In this document: piece after piece, positions 35,901-46,384 of the stretch
Layout of the letters: each line of letters starts with the position of its first letter
Numbering within the stretch: the first letter of the stretch is position 1
DNA from: Thelonectria olida
Lineage: Eukaryota > Ascomycota > Sordariomycetes > Hypocreales > Nectriaceae
Direction: 5' to 3'
NCBI GenBank assembly: GCA_020736575.1
Contig: JAGPYM010000012.1
Location: 744,001-808,000, forward strand
DNA length: 64,000 nucleotides
Notes under the pieces: generated by a model
Seen by the model: only the letters and a program-made list of their open reading frames with translations
The model's database searches: none
Told to the model about the DNA's origin: nothing
Program-made: the position numbers and the translations under genes

Positions 35901-37001
35901 TACAGCACGGGCGTTCCTCCCATCTCCGTCTCAATACCTATCCCCACGCGTGTTGCTGCGCGCTCCCACGCCCAAATCCACCTCAACCATCGACTCGACT
36001 CAGGCTCGTACATCAACATCAAACCCCCAACTTTCGTCAGACCCATGGCGAGCTTGCTCATCTGCATCCCATCCAGGGCCGCATCCCGATCCCCTCTCCC
36101 CATATTTACGTCTCAGCGATTGTCGCCCCCAGCTCAATCCCTCAAGGATATCCCCCTCAAGACGGGAGCAGGGGGAAAAGCAAGGCGTTGCTGGCTGCCA
36201 CCAATTGGCTTCAACATCGCCAACCAGCTTGTTTGGCCGACCACCGTGCACCTCTTGCGCCTCTGCTGCACCATTCTGCATCCTCCGCAAGTGGGCTTGA
36301 ATTGCCCCATGGCCTTGCAGCAAGCTGCAGCAACCCCCCGGCGACCGAAGACGACCGAGACAACTACGTGCGTATGTACGACAGGGTGTGCGTGCGGTCA
36401 TAGGTAGGTAAACCTGGTGGTGTTGGTGAGGTCTCTGGCCTTCGCCCAAGTGCAAGACGTGACTGGGCTGTGAGTGACTGCGTCCTCCGCACCTCTGCAG
36501 TATGCCCGTAGATAGCCTAGCGTCAATGCTGCCTCGGATACATTGCGCCTTGAACGTTTGGGCCTTGAGAGCACGACAGGTAAGCACCGTGTTTGGAGAC
36601 TGTACCCCAGGTCGGCGGGCGATGAATCCATCAGCGATGGACACTATTTTTAATTAGTCGCAGGCGAGTATCAGCACTGTTGTCACTCGGCCGCCTGGCT
36701 CGCCGCCCATGTCCGCCCCCAGACAGCACATGAGCAGATGGGGCGGTACCTTGGGCGTATTAGCAGAAGCATCGACTGCTCGCACTTTGTTCATTCAGGA
36801 TAGGCGGACTTCTCATTGAGCGTGAGCGGAGCCAACGGAGTCGTGAGAGACAACTCTGGCCAGTGAGTGAGTGACTTGCGTGCAGCTACTCCGCCAATGA
36901 CACTAAAACTAGCACTAGCCGCGATCCCCGCGTCTTACTTATCTCGCAGGTGACGGCGGCGACCAGGATGACTTCGAAGAAGCAAAAAGAAGCGGAGACA
37001 C

Positions 37002-37037
37002 GACCCAGACCCAGACCCAGACCAGAACCAGACCCAG
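37002..37037. repeat. Degenerate (CCCAGA)n hexamer array
   Basis: About six units of CCCAGA with two variants lie 690 bp upstream of the transcription factor start. It is either intergenic or in a long leader. Confidence 0.8.
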
Positions 37038-37724
37038 CACCTGTGTGAACTGTGAACCAGTCTCTGTTCTTCTGACACCAGACCACGACTCCACGAGGTT
37101 CCCTTTACCTTCTCGTGCCTTGTCCCGCCTACAGTACTTTTACCTTGCCTCTGCACCCACCCGCTGCTTCGTCCGGTTTATAACCTTCATAGCACGGTAC
37201 TGATACCCAGACCATCCCAGCCCGTTACCCATTACCAAGCAGCTCTATCGGGAGCCTCACTCGACTACACAATAACTCTCACCTACTCTCTCCCTCTATC
37301 GCTCGCTTCACGCACTCGCCGCTCGCGCAACAGCACCCATCCCAGCACGCACCAGGCAGAGCCCACACAGCCCTTCAGTCAGCCCGCCAGCGACCTTTTT
37401 AGTGGGCTCCCTTCATCCATTGATTAGCCCCTACCCACCTGAACGACCTTGCTGCTGCCACGCCGGGTCCTGGATGGAGCTTTTTGCCTCTCGAACATCG
37501 ATCCATCACTGAGCCGCAAAACCCGTGATCCCCTCAACCTCAACCTTAAACCACACTCTACACCTGCCTCACTGCCCGTCGCTCCCCTTCTCTTCGCGCC
37601 CAATCCCACCTTCCGCCCATCCGTCGCTGGGATCTCCGGGCTCCGCGCCGCTCGACGGTCCCAGGAGACCGTTTCCATCCGCCCGCCGTATTCGGCCCCG
37701 CGCCGCCTCGCGCTCCTGAGCTGA

Positions 37725-37760
37725 ATGAATGGAAAACCAACAGAGCCTGCAGAAGCATAG
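37725..37760 (+). promoter_or_regulatory. uORF overlapping the transcription factor start codon
   Basis: An ATG at 37725, four bases upstream of the main ATG (37729) and in another frame, opens an 11-codon reading frame that stops with TAG at 37758-37760. Both ATGs have T at -3. Ribosomes using the first ATG would bypass the main start, so it may damp translation. The effect is inferred. Confidence 0.45.
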
Positions 37761-40561
37761 GCAGCGTCGTGAGGCCGAACGAGAGCGCAAGCGAGCTCTT
37801 CGAGCGTAAGTTTCGACATCTTCCTATCTAATATCACTCGCTGGCGCCTCCCCCGTCCGCCATTCCGCTCGAATTGCCCGTCACTTCACAAAGTATCCTT
37901 GTCCGCTTCACATGCCTCCATTGTGCTCATCGTCCCCATCTCAATGCTCATTCCGCCTGGAGGATTCGACTCCTATCTTGCTTGACCTTTGAGCTAACAA
38001 TCTTTGCTTCTCAGTTGCGACGGCTGCCGACGTCAGAAAGAGAAGTGTGATGGTGGTGTGCCTTGTCGACGATGCACTCGCCTGCATCGCCAATGCGAAT
38101 TCCTAGGGCCAACTGCCAGAGATGCTGAGACCAACGGAGATGGCGCTGCCAGGTAAGCCTTCGCGACTCAATTTTTTTTTCGTTCACGCATTGCTCGGGA
38201 CTGTTACTGACACGCGACTCGTTTCCCGGGCTGTAGAAACCGCTCTGGCGCCAGCAATGCCGAGCTGCTCCAGCGAGTGACGTACATGGAGAAAATCATC
38301 ACTCACTATGCCGGCAACATCTCATTTGACTCTGAGACACTCAAAGCCATGGCTGAATCAGTAGACAAGAACGTCGAGATGACTGGGGCTATCCGGCCGA
38401 ACCCAGTGGTGGTTGCATCACCACCAGGCTCCGATTATCTCGGCGTTGACGACGAGAACTTCACTGTTCAGCCCCTGGACAATAACACCACTCGTGAGCA
38501 TCCCGACTTCGCGTCAGCTTTCCTCTCAAGACGCATTACTAACCTAATTCCAGACTACTCGGGCGAGTTTTCTCATTGGAACTTCTCCATGCGAATCAAG
38601 CAGTGGATTGAGCAATGTGTGCCAGAAGCCAATCGCCATGTAGGTTTTCATCCCGTCAACGCGGTTAAATGCGGGCTTGTCTAACCAATCACCTGCAGGA
38701 TGGCACTCCAGCTTCGCTCAGTTTCAAGGAGTACTACCGCGCGGAGGAACTTCAGTCGTCAAACACCCTCACGTCGCTGGCTGCCCTGCCACCTCGATAC
38801 GTTGCTGAATTTCTAGTCCAGGCGTTTTATAAGCACGCCGAGACCAACTACTTTTATGTTGAACGAGGCTGGCTTGCTGAGCAGCTCGATCTTGTCTACT
38901 CGAACCCTGGCGCCCTCTCGAGAAGAGAAGTTGGCACTGTCTGCATTATTTGGATCGTTTTTGCCCTTGGCACACAGTATGCCTATCTTGACTCTCGACC
39001 AGAGAGGGGTCACGCCAAGGGTGGCATGGACGACAGTCCGTTCTCGGAGGACACCGTCGGAATTATGTTCTACCAGCAGGCCTGCAAGCTCGTACCCGAT
39101 GTTATTACGGTCGCTTCCCTGGAGAGTGTCCAGGCTATTCTTCTCATTGGCATCTACACCTTGCCGTTAGACGCCTCAGGTTTGTCATACATCTACCTCA
39201 ACCTCGCGGTCAAGCTCGCCATTCAGAATGGCATGCACAGACGCTACCCTGCCGAGGGCATTGACCCTTTCATCCGTGAGACGAGAAATCGCGTGTGGTG
39301 GACAGTGTACACGACCGAAAAGTACGCCCTAAACGCTTTCCATCATCTTGCATCAGGAGACTAACGCGTTAACAGGCGAGTTGGGATTTACCACGGACGG
39401 CCAACTTCCATCTCAAGCAAGGATGTGGATGCGGAGATGCCTGTTGATCGGCCGGACATCATGCCATCTAACCCCACGAATGTCGCGCACATGCTCGCGA
39501 CGCTGCGGCTGAATCAGGCCCTCGGGAACATCGCCCATGAAATGTAAGCGCGCCTCCTTTATACCACGAGCTGCTTCCCCTGGCCGGCCATGTGCTAATT
39601 AGCTTCCGACAGATCTGTGCTCAGGACAAGCCAAAAACACGAGATAACCGAAGGGCTCAACCGGGTGATCGAGATGAAGGAGGAGCTTCGTAAGTGGTGG
39701 GATAGCCTCCCCGAGACGGCGTTCCGCAAGGAGACCAACATTCAGAACCCCGTCATCTCGCGCGCGGACATGCATTTGAAGCTCGAGTATTGCCTCCTAC
39801 GCATGTACGCAGGCCGACCATTTATCTTCCCCCGCGAAGCTATCAAGGGCAATGCCAGCACCTCAAGCTCCCCTGCAGACTCGAACAATCAACGGCCCAC
39901 CACCCCTCACAAGTTGAACCCCCGCTCCATCCTTGTCGGCGACTGTGTCGAAGCAGCTCTGACCGTTATTGACACGTGCCACCTCCTCCAAAGCACCATC
40001 GGCCTCGCACGGGCATCATACACTGAATTCAGCTCTTGCCGCGCGGCCCTTCTCGTTATCATTACTCAGTGCCTCCAAAAGAAGACGGACAGGCTGCACA
40101 ATGCCCTACGCGTTGGCATGGCCATGATTAAGGAGATGTCGGCAGGAGGCGAGTCTGCTCGTTCCGAAGCTTCCTTGATCGAGGTGTTTGAGCGTGCCAT
40201 TTCACGACTCGACGCTACTATTGAGACAACCGGTCGGGAGTCTGACTATTCCCGATTCAAGAAGTGGGAACTTCTTTGGAAGAACGACGTGCCCACACAA
40301 GAGATGCGGCAGGAAGCCTCGCCTGAGGCTTCGATGCCTATGCCCCCGAATCCATCAGCATTCTGGCGCGGAACTGGAAGCACGACTAGGCCGGGCATGC
40401 CGGCAATGCATGCTGCAAGCCCGTTCGTCGGTATGGACACGAACTTTCCGTCGGTCCCACAGGTCATGGATGAGTTTTCCACGCTGTTTGGATATGGGTT
40501 TGGTCCCAGCCCCGAAAGCATGGCTGGCACTGCAAACGGGGGCATGTGGATGGGTCCTTGA
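37729..40561 (+). CDS. Zn2Cys6 fungal-specific transcription factor, 6 exons
   Basis: Exons 37729-37805, 38015-38152, 38237-38639, 38699-39321, 39376-39543 and 39613-40561 join to 785 residues. A basic N-terminus (EAERERKRALRA) leads into the zinc cluster CDGCRRQKEKC-DGGVPC-RRC-TRLHRQC, with the standard C-x2-C-x6-C-x5-C-x2-C-x6-C spacing at about residues 27-53. A short helix (NAELLQRVTYMEKII) after it is probably the dimerisation element. The middle region (about 200-480) contains the fungal_trans homology domain, with VWWTVYTTEKRVGIYHGRPTSIS as its hallmark. The C-terminus is Pro/Met/Gly-rich, a likely activation region. The first exon junction splits the zinc cluster from the ATG. Its targets are unknown. 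The nearest metabolic genes are the GABA pair 5 kb upstream. Confidence 0.9.
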
Positions 40562-42010
40562 ACGGTTTTGTGTCCAATCCCGTTGAGTCGTCACGCAAGG
40601 TCGGCAAAGGAGGACAGGAGAATTCAAGAGAAAAAAGCACACCAGTCCACAGGACTGGTAGTTAAGCGTGCCGCACCTTGTCTCGAGAGCTTGAAGGGTG
40701 TTTTAAGGGCTTACACCGTAAAGCCATGGCCATTGACCAAAACGAGTTGCTGGCACGAGAAGATAAACCAAAATAGGCCGATGCCATCACAAGCAAGTTT
40801 GCTCTGCCATGAGGCTGAGCAAAGCTTCAGCTGGAACAGCCCTTATTGCTCATACAGTCTACTATCCCAATGGCTCTCTAGTTTGCAGTTGCTGAGAGAG
40901 ACACTGCAAGGGTCGCCGGGGAGGGCAGCTTGGGGACTGCTGTGAGGCTCGGGTCAATTTGCGATTCCGCAGCCTGCTACTGCAATAGCTGTTGGTAGGA
41001 AAAGGCTGTCGGAGGGGAAAGGCGGTTGGAAGGAAGATGTGATTGAATGTAAAAGGCGGTTAGAGGGACTTGGCTGCTGGGAAGCCTGCCGCAAGGATTG
41101 CGAACACGGCTACAAAGACTGCTTCGGGAGCTGTTCCGAGCGTTGTTGCGAGTTGCTGTTTCGAGGGCTGCTATGACAGCTATTGTAAACTTGTGAATAG
41201 TGCTTGGGCACATATTTTAAACTTAAGCCCTCGGGGCCTTGCATTTAATTCGATTTGAATCAACATTAGGCATTCTATTCTCCCATACAATGGTTGGAGG
41301 ACGAGGTGTATCAGCAAGCTTTCAATGTTGTACAATAACGAGGGGTCCTAGAATGTTGCCTTGGTATCATCGCGTCAGGGAGATTGTTAATGCGGTAAAG
41401 GAGCTTTGCTTGCTTGTTACGGCCGGAAGCTGATGGCGACGAGCAGAGTTGAATTAACATTCTGACTCACAAGAACCGTCTTAGCTCCCTGCGACCTCAT
41501 CGTAGAGCCTACACCTGAGAGGTATGCACCTATCCACAACCACTTCAATGCTGACTTCCTCTTCTACCTCGATTGAAACCTCCTTAAAATGAAGCTTGCT
41601 GTAAACGAACATCAGACGAACCCACCTACCTCATTCCCAAGGCAACAAAGGAACATAGTCACTGGCTCACTGTCCCTACCTTGAAAGCTTGTTGTAACAA
41701 CCTACCTAGGTAGTCGTCCACGAAACTCGGGCAACCCGCATCCTGGCCCGGATAGTTAGCAACGCCGCTCTTCCTCAGGCTTTCATCACCCTTGCTCCGT
41801 GATGCTCAGACTTTAGTCACCTCAACCGCCTCCCTTCCGACAGGATGCATGCAAACCCATCCATCACAGCCAACGCCGCCTCGCGCTTGCCCTGTCTTTT
41901 ATTGACTTTATGCGACCTCCGCTACCTATGGTTAAGGATCCGGTCACCGCTGCCAGGGGCGCGGTAATGAGTGCCGGGGGGGTAGGGAATAGAAGATGCT
42001 ATCCCGGTAT
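40562..42010. other. Left part of the accessory island, no intact gene
   Basis: About 1.45 kb. It contains related purine-rich words (AAAAGGCKGTYRGAGG type) at 40994-41066, a cysteine-rich frame without ATG (41048-41176), and a CCTACCTAGGTAG palindromic word at 41701-41713. No intact coding gene is supported. Confidence 0.55.
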
Positions 42011-42784
42011 CTAGTCGTTATCGCTCCAGCTATCGTAGGCAGGGCCGTAATCGTAGCCTTTATCGCGACTGCGGCTAGCTAGCTGTAACGGCTGCAGGGT
42101 CTTACTACGGAAGGTCCGTTGTTGTGGTTGGGTCTAACAGTCGTTCTACCGGGCTGTTGGAAGGTTGGTCTGTCGGGCTGTTGCTAGGACCTTCGGCCGG
42201 GCTGTTGTTAGGAACTTTGGCCAAGGGATTTGAAGGCTACTGCTGCTGCTACTGTAGAAATAATGGAGGTGTTGAAAGAGCTCATTTCGTGATGGAAAGA
42301 GGTCACGGCACAAGCCGCAGGTCCGGTCTTGCTGGTCTTGGCGGTAGACGCGTTCCATCCGAAGTTGCTCATGCTAATCCATTGGATCAATTGAAGGGAA
42401 GGAAAAGCCAAGCCTAGCTAGGCCAGGAAGGAAGGGAGGAAAAGGGGCTGCTGTTAGGACCTTTGTGTAAGGAGCTGAGGGAAGGTCGGGCGCCGAGGGC
42501 GCGCCGAGCCTTTGCCGTGCGCCCTTCTTAGCTGTTGTGCGATACAGTCTCGCAACGAGTTGCGAGAATTGGTTGATCTTTTTGGCTCTGCTGGGTTGGT
42601 CTATTGACGGGTCAGTCACATCGCGCTAACCCTTACAGGCTTTTGGGCGGGTAAGCTGTGTTTGATCAGATGGAAAGTTGTAGGCTGGGGAGGAAGTTGG
42701 TCGGTAAAGACTGTGTTGTTGTTTTGTTGTTTTCCAAGTAACCCGATGCAAGTTGTCCTCAGAAATCCAAGAATCCCTCGACAT
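42011..42784 (-). pseudogene. RIP-like relic ORF with C2H2-type finger (four internal TAG stops)
   Basis: From ATG 42784 one minus-strand frame runs 258 codons to TAG 42011-42013, interrupted by four in-frame TAGs at 42626-42628, 42374-42376, 42146-42148 and 42134-42136. No TAA or TGA occurs within the frame. A CAG-to-TAG change is exactly what RIP (CpA to TpA) produces. The translation keeps protein-like texture throughout. It includes CGLCRDLFPSRNELFQHLH, a C2H2-like finger of a kind I associate with fungal retroelement or host-duplicated proteins (not verified), a Ser tract, an 8-residue repeat LxTARP coded by the minisatellite, and an acidic/Tyr C-terminus. The original function is unknown. 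Confidence 0.6.
42150..42221. repeat. 24-bp minisatellite, 3 copies
   Basis: Units at 42150-42173, 42174-42197 and 42198-42221 each begin GGGCTGTTG and differ by a few bases. A partial related copy (GGGCTGCTGTTAGGACCTTTG) lies near 42446. It encodes an 8-residue repeat in the relic reading frame on the minus strand. Confidence 0.8.
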
Positions 42785-43327
42785 TCTAAGCTTCAGCCCC
42801 TGCCCCCAGTCTACATGCGACCTCCTTTAACATACAATCTGTTCCCGAGTTATCACCACAATGCGCCGCGTATCTCATCCATCTCTCCGTCTCTCTGTCT
42901 CTCTCTGTCTCTCTCTCTCGTACCTCATCCCTTTAAGATCATCTCAATTCTAAATGTATTGTTTGTTATCTATAAATCCTTTGTTGTGCGGAATGTTGAG
43001 AAGAGACAGCAAACTCGGTGCTTAGAACCGTCCGAGTTCCAGTTCTTATTAACAACAGTCCTATCGAATCTGCGGACTCGATCAGAAGGCGACCTGGGGT
43101 CTCTAATATTTGGCCATAGCTTTTGGAGGACGGGCTCGCTGAATCCTCCAAACTTGATGAGCCATAGACACTCTTTAAATAAGTATTAACTCATTAGACC
43201 ATCCAGCACTCAGCTGAATACTGAATATGACTCAGATGATGTGATAAGTTACAAATTTATTTAATAAATGGGGGTCACCATACACCCTCCTGTCATTGGC
43301 GTTGATACCAGGGTACCACAGATCGCT
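42785..43327. other. Spacer in the accessory island
   Basis: A CT-rich simple stretch (about 42881-42919) and AT-rich DNA (43150-43270). On the minus strand, a stop-free continuation of the orphan gene frame extends past its TAG to a TGA near 43219; this may have been part of that protein before mutation. Confidence 0.5.
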
Positions 43328-44274
43328 CTAATAGTCGGGATAGTAGAACAATTGAGACTTTTTGTTATAGTCGCTAAGAGGAGTCTGATACCAGAAACCC
43401 TTTCTGGTAACAGGGTTGTATCTGGAAGCGGATGTTGGTATTTGCGAAATGTGGTTAGGCAAGAGGAAAATGCGACTTGATAAGTGGCAAAAGGAGTAGA
43501 GCACCAGGAAAGCATACCTCCATTCAGCACGGGGGTCCTTTTGACCATCTTCGGGATCCCAAATAGCTTGGCTGGGGTAGAGGTTAACTGCCTTGACGCC
43601 GGAGATCCACCGTCCGGCCCCTCGGGGAGGGGTATAGGCATCCAGCGGAATATGGAAATGAATAACGATCCAGCGATCACAACGCTCAGGTCGAAGTACG
43701 TTGTTTTCCTTGGTGTTGCAACGGGTGCAATACTGGTCATGTACATCGTCGCACAGAAGGTCACCTGGTTCGGGACTACCATGTCGACTACGTTGGCGGA
43801 TGGCTGCTGGTATAGGCGGCAACCAGAAGGCAGTCTCAATGATAACTTCCGTCGGTGGTCCGATGTGGGGGCCCCCATTGTGGCTTAAAAAACAAGTATG
43901 ATAGGCCAGGATGAGACGACTCTATGAGACTTGTCAGTTCTGATCATGGCGGGAACAGTAAAGGGGCAATGATAAGCTACATTTGATATGTCCTTTATAA
44001 TACTTCTCACTATGTTACAACTATACCACAGGTGTTTATGGATATCATAACTCGTGCGACGCTGCATAGCTAAGAGAAGTTCGTGGATGGAGAGTGTGGC
44101 GGGTGCGTTGTGGCGTCGGTGGGGAAGTGTAGCGTCGTGGAATGTGGCTCGGGTGCGACAGCCAGCACATACTACTTCGTAATTACGTAGTGGCTGACCG
44201 TCCAGCAGAGCCAGCACCACCACCAACTTGACGGAGAGGGGACAGTACGATGGCAGATTCCGTGCTGTACTCAC
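43328..44274 (-). CDS. Unrecognised protein, predicted 3 exons (possible lineage-specific gene)
   Basis: I recognise no family. Exons 44274-44011, 43921-43518 and 43421-43328 join in frame to 253 residues. Intron 1 (89 nt) has a GTGAGA donor, a CTGAC branch and a TAG acceptor; intron 2 (96 nt) has GTATGC, CTAAC and CAG. The middle exon has tryptophans and four clustered cysteines (LLCDDVHDQYCTRCNTKE plus a later Cys), suggesting zinc binding or disulphides. The C-terminus is Tyr/Trp-rich (GFWYQTPLSDYNKKSQLFYY). Residues 15-26 are hydrophobic. The frame stays open beyond the TAG stop, so the stop may be a RIP change and the gene truncated. Alternatives are a single 205-codon minus ORF (43878-43261) or antisense frames. 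Confidence 0.4.
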
Positions 44275-44930
44275 CGAGAGGCTGCCTCGCCGTATCTTTT
44301 CAGCAGCTGTCTTGGTTCTAAAAGAGAGTGGAAAAAGTCTACCGATCCGACTACCTATTCACTGGACTGTGAGAGTATGCATGGACTGTATATTTATAAG
44401 GTCTCGATATTAGAACGTAAATATCTCCGACCGTAACCCCAACCCTATCACTGTTGCGTGGAAGTGACCTACCTATGTCTACCGTCTTAAATTGGCCAAG
44501 TGGCTCCAGCATGTTCCCACCGTTTCAGTCCACGCGACATGAAATCGCCAATGGTCTTGGTGGCAACGCAACTTCCCTCTACACGCCGATCAAGCCCAAA
44601 AGCTCGCGCTGGCTTGCAAGAACTGCGTCAATCCCATGTTCGAGAAGGGGAAGATGTGGAAGGATTGTGCGCTCTCGTTCATGGCGCCGTGGCGAAGATT
44701 GTGGAAGCAAAAGGGGAAATGGAATAGCGGAATATACAACAGAGTTATTGTATTGGAGTCTTTTTGTTTGAATTCTTCTGGTTGAGTCCTCTTTTGAGTT
44801 CTTGTGCGCGGTGAAAATAATACATTGATGTAATTTCTTATAATAATTTTCTACAAAATTAATAAAATGAAAGCTTTAAAAGCCTTCTGTAAAGCCTCTT
44901 AAGACACGACCTATTTACATTACCCAGTAT
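44275..44930. other. Right part of the accessory island
   Basis: Short plus-strand frames at about 44500-44790 have coding-like stretches in different frames (for example LALACKNC...FEKGKMWKDC), possibly a frameshifted relic. 44820-44900 is very AT-rich. No intact gene is supported. Confidence 0.45.
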
Positions 44931-46384
44931 TTAAGCACGCGTAGTAGATCGCTTCTGTGACTTGCGCATTTCCTTGTCCCTTTCCTTCTCCAGGTACTTC
45001 TTCTGAGCCTTGGCATCAAGACCCTTGAGATCAGCATCACGCTTGGCCTTCTTGGCCTTCTCCCTCTCGACAAGACGCTCCTCGCTCTTCTCGTCTTCGG
45101 CGAGCTTCTTGATTTCAGCTACCATGGCGTCACGAGTCACGCGGACCTTCTTAAGAACCTCGGGGCGGAAATGGGCAGACTTGGCGAGGAAGTCGGGTAG
45201 TCGGAGGAAGTAAGAGAACAGGGGCAGAATGTCATCGTAGTTGCCGCTGGAGGGCAGGCGATACTTCAAGAAGATGCGCTTACGGGGAGTAGTCTCCTCA
45301 ATGGTGGCAGGCTTATCAACGGGCTGGTCGGAGATGATGAGGTACTCGAGCAGGTCACCAGCGGACTTGACGGCGTCGGCAAGCTCAGGGGTGAGGAGGG
45401 CCTCAGTGATCTCGGCGCTCTCGCTCATGACAGTGGTCCAGACAGGCAGCTTAGAGTTGTCCTTGGTAAAGGTGAGGGACAGGTCGTATCTCTCCTCACG
45501 GGCTTTCTGCATGTTGTCCTTGTTCACAATGGCCCAAACGAAGCCGTCAAAGGTGCTCTTGGGGTCCTTGGCGCGGAGCTCGGCAGTACCAGGCACGGGA
45601 GGGACAGTCAAGTTCTCCTTGCCATCGAAGGGGTACGTGGTGGCCTCCATGACATCGTAGGGAATGGGGAAGGACTCGACAAAGTAACCGAGCGCCGTCT
45701 CGAAGATGTTGACGATGGGGTTGAACTTCTTCGTCAAGGTGAGCTTGATGTCGGTAAAGGCAGTGTTCTGTCGGCCGGAAGCGTAGGTAGCAAACTCGAA
45801 AAGCGACTTCTCCTTGATGAGGCTATCGGGCTTCACATCACTATCGATGGTGGGAACGCCAGCGAAGCCAACGGTGGCATACTCGCTCTTGAGGGTGGAG
45901 GCATTGGCACGGATCCAAGCCTTGGCCTTGGAACGGTTGGCGCGGGCGCCAATCATGTGGACAATGAAGATGAAGGCAGCCATGATCATGATGATTCCCT
46001 CGGACTTGAACTCGGACAGAGAGTGGCGCTCATGGATATTGTACCAGGCAGTATAAGGGGCGGCCGTGGGGGAAGCAGAAGCAGCAGCAACAGACTCAAT
46101 GGTGGCGGCAGCCTGTGCAGGCTCGGGAATGGCGCTGGCCGCATCGGCGAAATCTGCAAAGTCTATGCGAACAGTGAATTAGCGACGAGAGTCCTCCTTT
46201 GTTGAGTATGGCGGTTGACATGATGGAAGCATTTTTGCGCGCGTCGCATCGTCGCCACGCCACGCCACCAAAAGCGAGACAGAGCTACAGAGCTGGACGA
46301 ATACTCACCGGAATCAGGACTAGCCACAGGGGCGGGGTCCTCCGACTTTGCGCCGCCAAAGACGTTTTTAAGGAAATCGGCCAT
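44931..46384 (-). CDS. CCDC47/DUF1682-family ER membrane protein, 2 exons
   Basis: Exons 46384-46309 and 46162-44931 join to 435 residues; the intron is 146 nt with GTGAGT and TAG. The order matches the CCDC47 family. An Asp/Ala/Pro-rich N-terminus is followed by one membrane segment (IIMIMAAFIFIVHMIG, about residues 83-98), then a conserved cytosolic domain (FNPIVNIFETALGYFVESFP; FVWAIVNKDNMQKAREERYDLSLT), and a very basic C-terminal coiled coil (EREKAKKAKRDADLKGLD, then RDKEMRKSQKR). The animal homologue is a subunit of the PAT complex at the ER translocon that aids multipass membrane protein insertion. The fungal role is inferred by homology. Confidence 0.85.

Larger units (their letters stand above)
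32487..37728. other. 5.2-kb gene-free region between GABA-T and the transcription factor
   Basis: No gene is supported. It holds a perfect palindrome and a 17-bp inverted repeat (32878-32977), a CCCAGA hexamer array (37002-37037), and TACCTA/TAGGTA words near 32677 and 36402. The last 500 bp are C/T-rich and probably form the long leader of the transcription factor gene. Overlapping open frames around 34.7-36.6 kb exist in up to four frames at once, which indicates low stop density rather than coding. Confidence 0.55.

Noticed and set aside
35838..36644. Four overlapping frames on both strands
   Set aside because: Several frames open at once indicates few stops in C-rich DNA; none resembles a protein family.
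43484..43888. 134-codon plus-strand frame with an apparent membrane segment
   Set aside because: It is codon-aligned antisense to exon 2 of the predicted minus-strand gene, which has two consensus introns; kept only as an alternative.
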